Assembly (NCBI RefSeq): GCF_004798865.1
Contig: NW_025335505.1
Span: 16,418,354-16,482,353 of the forward strand
Direction: 5' to 3'
Origin: Varanus komodoensis
Taxonomy: Eukaryota > Chordata > Lepidosauria > Squamata > Varanidae
Length of the DNA: 64,000 bases
Shown here piece by piece: positions 58,665 to 64,000 of this stretch (positions are counted from its first letter, which is position 1; each line of letters opens with the position of its first letter). A program made the position numbers and the translations under genes. The notes beneath the pieces are model-generated. The model was not told where the DNA came from. It ran no database searches and worked only from the letters and a program-made list of their open reading frames with translations.

Positions 58665-58985
58665 GTAAGAATAGAACAGCCATGTTGGATCAGACCAATG
58701 GCCCACACAGTCCAGCATTCAGTAGGGAACCAACTGATTCCAAACAACCTATGAGTTCAACAGCACCCTCCTGGCCAAGTTTCCCAATAACTGCTGTACA
58801 TGCTTATACTGCCTCTTGGTAATGCAGAGAATATAGGCCTCTGAACTGTTGGTGCTGCTGCTGTTATATTGCATTTATACATCACCTTTCTTCCACTTTC
58901 AAGGAATCTAAGGGAACTAGGAACCATTGTTAGCCTTATTCTCCATGAATTTGTCCACTGGCTGCTTGGACAGCTTCTCTGTCCA
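58665..58985 (+). mobile_element. Amniote interspersed repeat, split by a SINE tail
   Basis: AAGAATAGAACAGCCATGTT, then GGATCAGACCAATGGCCCAC, CAGTCCAGCATTC and later ATACTGCCTCTTGGTAATGC, then TTAGCCTTATTCTCCATGAA, then TTTGTCC follow a dispersed repeat common in reptile genomes, whose class I cannot name with confidence. The part 58860-58918 (ATTGCATTTATACATCACCT, then TTCTTCCACTTTCAAGGAAT) looks like an inverted MIR-type SINE tail placed inside it. Confidence 0.55.
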
Positions 58986-59103
58986 CCTACCTTTACCACC
59001 TATTTTAGCATAACTTTCTTCTGGGAAGATCTTTGAGCAGGTTCCTGGTATTACACTGCCACCAGCTTCTGATCCTCTCCATCCATATATGATGAAGATT
59101 AGA

Positions 59104-59105
<2 letters not shown>

Positions 59106-59186
<81 letters not shown>
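59106..59186. repeat. Compound (CT)n-(GT)n repeat
   Basis: About 24 CT units pass directly into about 15 GT units. Confidence 0.97.
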
Positions 59187-59187
<1 letters not shown>

Positions 59188-59189
59188 CT

Positions 59190-60372
59190 TTTTTTTACCT
59201 TAGGATTTTTTTAAGTGTTTGAAACTGAACTCCTTGCCATTTCCTGTACCAATCTATTGCTATAACTATGAAATTCTGATATAACAGATATATTAAGAAG
59301 ATGCTCTGCTAGTTCCCTGTCAGCTAAATGCCAACATGTTCCTTCAAAGCATAAGAGGAGCTACATATTATCTGCCTAAAGGATAGCTTGCCTTTGAAGG
59401 CTTGAATACATATTGCTTAAGGCTGATGATGAAGAACTACACTAAACAAATTTGAAAATCTTCCCGCGAGCATCCATGAAACTCTAGGCAGTTGTAACAT
59501 TAAGTATAGGGTCAAGAAACCATATGGTGTGTGTGCGTGTGCATGAACTAGCATTAAGCCAATAGTTATGTCAGGAAATAGGAAAGGGGAGGAATGATAA
59601 CAGGTTTGGGAGAAAAAGTAGGAGGTCTGTATCAACCATTCAGAATTCTCTGAAATAGAAGTTTGATATCATATTTTTAGGTCTGAGAAAAGCTGAGCAA
59701 AATTCACATGGGTGTGCAATTTTAAGCTTTCTTTTGACTTGATGTCAAATGATGGCCAGATAAATTGAACTTGGAACTTCTTAAATACTGATCTTGTTAA
59801 ATACTGGTAAAACCATCAGGGATGGCTTACCAGAGAGTTTTTGTGTCAGATAGTGATGGTGCAGAAATTCAAGATGGAATATTTCAGAAATGAGCATCTC
59901 TCATTTATGGGTAGTTACACAATAACAGAACAGACTAAATAAAAATCATCCTGACCAACTTCCAAAGCTTTGTAGATTGTATTAGTGATTGCTAAGGTTA
60001 GTCAATTCATTTGTAAATGCCCTAAAGGTGCTTAGTTCAGGGATTTCAAATTCAAATGGCCAAAGGTCAAGACATTCTACCAAATAGATTCATATGATTT
60101 GGGTAAAGAAAGGGGACACCACTAGTTCTAGTGGCTAATGCCTTAACATGTTTCTTCTTATCCAGTTCCTTCCCAAAGCTTTTTCCTTAGTATTTTCTTC
60201 ATGCATTTTTCATCCAAGTGTCCCCTGCTTTTGACTCCCTCATCTCTGCCCAATTCCCACTTACTACTGTTTACCCTAAAATTCCTCCATTCAGCCTGGG
60301 GACCAAATTCCGTGTCTTTCTTATGGTGGTGCATGCAGCTGCTTTTTCTAAAGACAAATACAGTAGTGTGAA
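59190..60372. other. No gene recognised
   Basis: Unique AT-rich sequence up to the assembly gap. Confidence 0.5.
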
Positions 60373-60472
60373 NNNNNNNNNNNNNNNNNNNNNNNNNNNN
60401 NNNNNNNNNNNNNNNNNNNNNNNNNNNNNNNNNNNNNNNNNNNNNNNNNNNNNNNNNNNNNNNNNNNNNNNN
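60373..60472. other. Assembly gap (100 N)
   Basis: Exactly 100 N bases, the usual placeholder for a scaffold gap of unknown size. Frames translated through it are meaningless. Confidence 0.99.
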
Positions 60473-61745
60473 CTTCTCATCACACGTTGCATTCAGAGTG
60501 AGAATCACCATTCCTTGCATGACAATAATTGCTAAAAGGAAGACACAGCTACCTGCTGCACAGTAAGTTTCATGTGCAGTTTGACATAAGTAACTCTTTT
60601 ACTGGAGTCGCATTCTCCGTTTGGCCACACGTAGGGATGTATGATCATTTCATTTCTTACACAAAGCCGTTGAGCATGCCCACTCTCAGCAGTGTGCTGT
60701 AGCCCTCCTGAGAAGGGATCTGACAATCCACACTGATTCTTATGTTCGACAGTCCTGGTTTAGACTGAGCAAACACTTGCTTAAATAAATGCATACTTTG
60801 AAAAAATAGTTGGAATTAAGGTAGATATTTTATTCATATGACTACATAGTATTCACAATGGACTGGCTTTTAATTAATTTGATTTGTTGCTGTTGTTTAA
60901 TCATTTTTTCATAATAAAGTGATTGTATCAGTCCTTTGGCTGTACCATGATTTTGCAAGCAACTTCCATTAAAAACAAAATAGGTCTAGAGCAGCTGATA
61001 TCTCTAAGTCGGTGTGGGAGTTTTCTTATCCTTTCAGTAAGATAGCTATAGTATCAGAAGAAGTGATCCAGAAATACAAAGATAATAAAAGCCTACATTT
61101 GCCCACAAGTTCTAAAACATGACCTTAAATGTTGTTATTTATTTCAGCCTGAGCATTGATGGGCAAATAAGAATTATTCAGACTTTGTTCACCAATGTAG
61201 CATTTCCCATAGCTCCAAAGTTTTGTTGCTTTTCATCTGTTTTAAACTGAGTTACTGTGCTGAATTGAATTTCTAAGCCATCTTGGAGACTAGTGTTATC
61301 AGAAAGGCAGGGTGAAAATGTTATGAATGGATAAGACATCAGAGCTTCCATCTTCTCAGTGTTTCCACAGAGAAGCAGTCACAACAGTTTTACATTCTCA
61401 GTTACATTATCTAGTGCTGAGCAAAATGTAAACCTCCCATCGATGGGATATGAATTAGGAAGATATTTCCTTCTTGGGACAGGGAAATTTGAAAAGGCAA
61501 AGACAAAGAGTACAGCAATTACAGTCTTGGTTGCTAGAGTATACCAACATTGTTCCACAGTGTTGTTAGAAAACATTGTCCTTTCTGATTACTTCATACT
61601 GCCACATGATAATGCTGGATCACCATGAAACCAATATTGTCCAGTCTGGCAAGGAGTTACAAAAAGACCCATGATAGATGAGCTCAGAAGCCTATCTAGT
61701 CCTGAATTCTGTTTATGCAGAGTTTTCATTCTCTGAAACAGGCAA
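60473..61745. other. Mostly unique; weak LINE/MIR-like tail at 61262-61335
   Basis: CTAAGCCATCTTGGAGACTA...GGCAGGGTGAAAATGTTATG has the general order of an L2/MIR-type tail but is too diverged for a firm call. The rest, including frames on both strands at 61359-61628, shows nothing. Confidence 0.35.
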
Positions 61746-61749
61746 GGCA

Positions 61750-62285
61750 AGTTCAAATCATTTATTATTCATGCAATAAATAAAGGACACCCTTTAGGGT
61801 AAACCCTCCCAAGTAAACATACAGCACAAGGTAGAGCTGAAAAATATGATAAAATAGTGATAGAAACAACTATAACAATAAATGATCAGAAATAGCACTT
61901 AAAACCAGCTAGCATCATTCTCACAGCCAATACGGTCCTAGCTCAACTAAAGACTAAGGCAAACAGGTGTAAAAATAAGGCTTGGCAGGTTGCACTACTG
62001 GCATGAGCACTGCTGAGAAGAACGTATTACTGATGCCTACTAGCCTGGTTCCTCTTGCAGGTGGGTACACAAATAGGGTTTCCAGTGCTTACCCCAGAAC
62101 ACAGGAAGTTTCATATATGTAAAGTTAATCCTTCAAGCCTTGGAGATACTTCATGGAGATTCCAGAACTTGCTAGATTTCTGTCTCAAAGGACCTGAAGC
62201 TCTTGGATGAGCAGCATTTGTGACTTGATTCTCCAGACAATGCTGGAGAACTTAAGGTAAGGAGTACACATTTTTATTACTAGAA
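61750..62285 (-). mobile_element. Possible L2-type LINE 3' UTR remnant
   Basis: TTATTATTCATGCAATAAAT at the left, CATACAGCACAAGG, then AAAATAAGGCTTGGCAGGTT and a GAGCACTGCTGAGAAGAACG phrase (compare the usual ggcgccaccgcagagaaggcc) have the layout of an inverted L2-type 3' UTR, but similarity is low. Confidence 0.35.
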
Positions 62286-62344
62286 TGGGGCATTCTTGGG
62301 GCATAGCGGGATGTTACCAGATATATCTGAGGCTCTGGCATAAT

Positions 62345-62562
62345 AATTATCTATCAACGTGATTTTAGCATGCCTTTCCTCCAAAGAACTCAGGGCAGTA
62401 TAGATGCCCCTTTCCCTTATTTTCACAAGAACTCTGACAGGGGCTTAGGTGGAGATACAGTGAATGGGCCAAACTTAATCAGTGAGTTTGATGGGTGAAA
62501 AGGAAACTGAACCCACACTTGATTCCCACCAACCATTCTAAACCACTGTACCACTTTGGCTT
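62345..62562 (-). mobile_element. MIR/CORE-like SINE
   Basis: The inverted order is visible: ATGCCTTTCCTCCAAAGAAC, TCAGGGCAGTATAGATG, TTCCCTTATTTTCACAAGAA, CTCTGACAGGGGCTTAGG, GGGTGAAAAGGAAACTGAAC, ACTTGATTCCCACC, then CATTCTAAACCACTGTACCA, at the tRNA-like head. An (AAC)n run (62564-62581) abuts the head end. Confidence 0.8.
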
Positions 62563-62713
62563 AACAACAACAACAACAACTTGTTTCTTTCTTTTTAAAA
62601 AGAAAAGACAGAAATGTGGCTACATAGATTTGAATATATCAGTATCAATCTTTACATATGAAATATGTGCCTGATAAATATACTTATGCGAATACAAATT
62701 TCCAAACAACTTC

Positions 62714-62860
62714 CATATAGCCTGAAGTGTCTGATCCTGACTAATCTTAGAAGCTAAGCAGGGACAGGCTAAGTTGAAATTTGGATAGGTGACTTAAATG
62801 TTGTGAACTTCCCAGAGAACTTTGGTTATGGGTTTTATAGAAATGTAATATAAATATACA
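62714..62860 (+). mobile_element. 5S rRNA-derived SINE
   Basis: The body aligns with 5S rRNA from about nucleotide 9: CATATAGCCTGAA, GATCCTGACTAATCTTAG, then the box A region AGAAGCTAAGCAGGG (62749-62763) and the box C region TTGGATAGGTGAC (62781-62793; 5S has TTGGATGGGAGAC). A non-5S tail follows (GGTTATGGGTTTTATAGAAA, then TGTAATATAAATA), resembling an L2-type LINE terminus. A 5S head with a LINE-like tail is the architecture of SINE3-type elements, reported in fish and squamates. A plain 5S pseudogene is less likely because of the tail. Transcription, if any, would be by RNA polymerase III from the internal promoter, which is visibly mutated here. Confidence 0.8.
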
Positions 62861-63120
62861 CAAACATCAAGAAAAATATCCAAATAAGTATCTGTTTAAA
62901 TGTGATGATTACACAAAGGCTTCAATCCATTGCATTATAAAAGGTGAGCATTTGTCCTTTCTGTATTGTAAAATCATTCTTTTAGAAGTCAGCAGGTTAA
63001 CTTCCAGGAAGAAGGTAAACAATTTTAAAAAGAAAGTATATCAGGCTTCCTTTAAAATCAGTGAATACAAAATTTTCAATGATATATTCTTCCAAAAGGC
63101 AGCCAGTGGGCATTTCCAAC

Positions 63121-63147
63121 AACTAGTATAAGAGTCTTATACTAGTT
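63121..63147. repeat. Perfect 12-bp palindrome
   Basis: AACTAGTATAAG and CTTATACTAGTT are exact inverse complements separated by AGT. Confidence 0.97.
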
Positions 63148-63149
63148 AA

Positions 63150-64000
63150 CCTAGAATCTACAGCTCTAGTTGCATTCCAGAAATACTTCTACTGCAGTCA
63201 TTACCTGGACCTCAGACCAGGATGCCATCTGGAACAGAACTTAGCAACATCCCTAATTAAAATTTCAGATTGTGAGTGTGGGGTCAGGGACAGGGTGAAT
63301 AAAGCATTCCATAGAAATAAACTTAAAGCTATGTGGATCCATCTTGCAATTTTTACAAACAGGAAGTTTTCTAAAGAATATTTTCCACTTAGAATATAGA
63401 AATAAATATTTTAATTCTCTTTCCTGAAACACAGCTTTCCTGCATACCTTGAAGTAATTCCTTAGTCAATAGTTGAAATGTATATTTACCAATAGGAATA
63501 CGTTACTTAGACTTTTTAATATATCAACAAGACAATGTAGTCTTTAGTAATTAGGAAACAATCAGGTCCCACGTTATTTTCAATTTATTATTTTTCCCAG
63601 TAATTAACAATATGTGAGTACAAATTAGTTACTTTTCTCAAACAAGAGAGTTTCACTCTTGGGGAACAGGAGATCTCTGTGAATGTTGTTATTATAAGAA
63701 AAGAAAGAGAAACAGAGACCACCTCCCCCTCCCCTTCTCCTCTTGTCCCCATCCTCCCCCTCCCCCTCCTCCTCATTTTTCTCCTTTTAATATTTTAACC
63801 CACCATTCTAATCAACTTGATAGCAGCTACTGCAGCCTTTTGGTCCCCAAGTGAGAGCTGGCATTTAACTAATCTAATCATTGCAAAACATTTAGATCTA
63901 AGGGGGTAAAAGCTATTACACTTACTGAAAATCAGAACGTGCTGTAGCATCTAGTCTAGTATCTTATGCAGCTTATGTATCATCCAATGCACTGCATTTT
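63150..64000. other. No gene recognised; C-rich tract
   Basis: Unique sequence. A pyrimidine tract with repeated CTCCCC words lies at 63718-63777, and the Arg/Gly-rich minus frame across it is an artefact. Nothing else is recognised. Confidence 0.5.

Noticed and set aside
60158-60535. Frames of 73-120 residues across the N run
   Set aside because: Their length comes from translating 100 unknown bases.

Overview
This window looks like intergenic or deep-intronic DNA from a squamate reptile (lizard or snake). No host protein-coding gene could be supported. The longest open frames are either pieces of LINE reverse transcriptases or chance frames across simple repeats and non-coding DNA. The squamate assignment rests on the repeats: a well-preserved RTE/BovB LINE, several L2/CR1-type LINE remnants with the typical 3' tail, remnants of a second RTE family, tRNA-derived MIR/CORE-like SINEs, a 5S-rRNA-derived SINE, a short hAT element and many long microsatellites. 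Base composition is AT-rich.

Layout. 1-8470 holds two L2-type 3' ends (3838-4000 and a longer pol remnant at 4690-5800 that contains a minus-strand BovB fragment), an RTE remnant (6255-6720) and a GA/GC microsatellite. 8470-18300 has L2 tails, the tip of an RTE or Sauria-type element, a second RTE pol remnant (16660-17236), many microsatellites and a few non-repetitive AT-rich blocks. 18300-25770 is mostly unique sequence with short palindromic repeats and a badly decayed gag-like retroelement fossil (about 23790-24830). 25770-28000 is a minus-strand L2/CR1 remnant. 28000-32980 shows little.

32985-34330 is the clearest element: a 5'-truncated BovB LINE on the plus strand that lost the core of its reverse transcriptase by an internal deletion. 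34770-35110 and 50090-50585 are L2-type 3' UTR pieces. 45250-47250 is a plus-strand L2 pol remnant split by a 334-bp GC-rich hAT element with matching 8-bp target duplications. The last 17 kb carries SINEs, CR1-like ends, palindromes and a 100-base assembly gap (60373-60472).

Nothing here acts together as a pathway. The content is a layered record of transposition plus possible cis-regulatory DNA. No new multi-gene system was found. The most informative observations are the dated nested insertions, the recurrent palindromic repeat family, the near-perfect hairpin at 54829-54884 and the 5S-derived SINE. All family assignments come from reading sequence and translated motifs from memory, without database searches.
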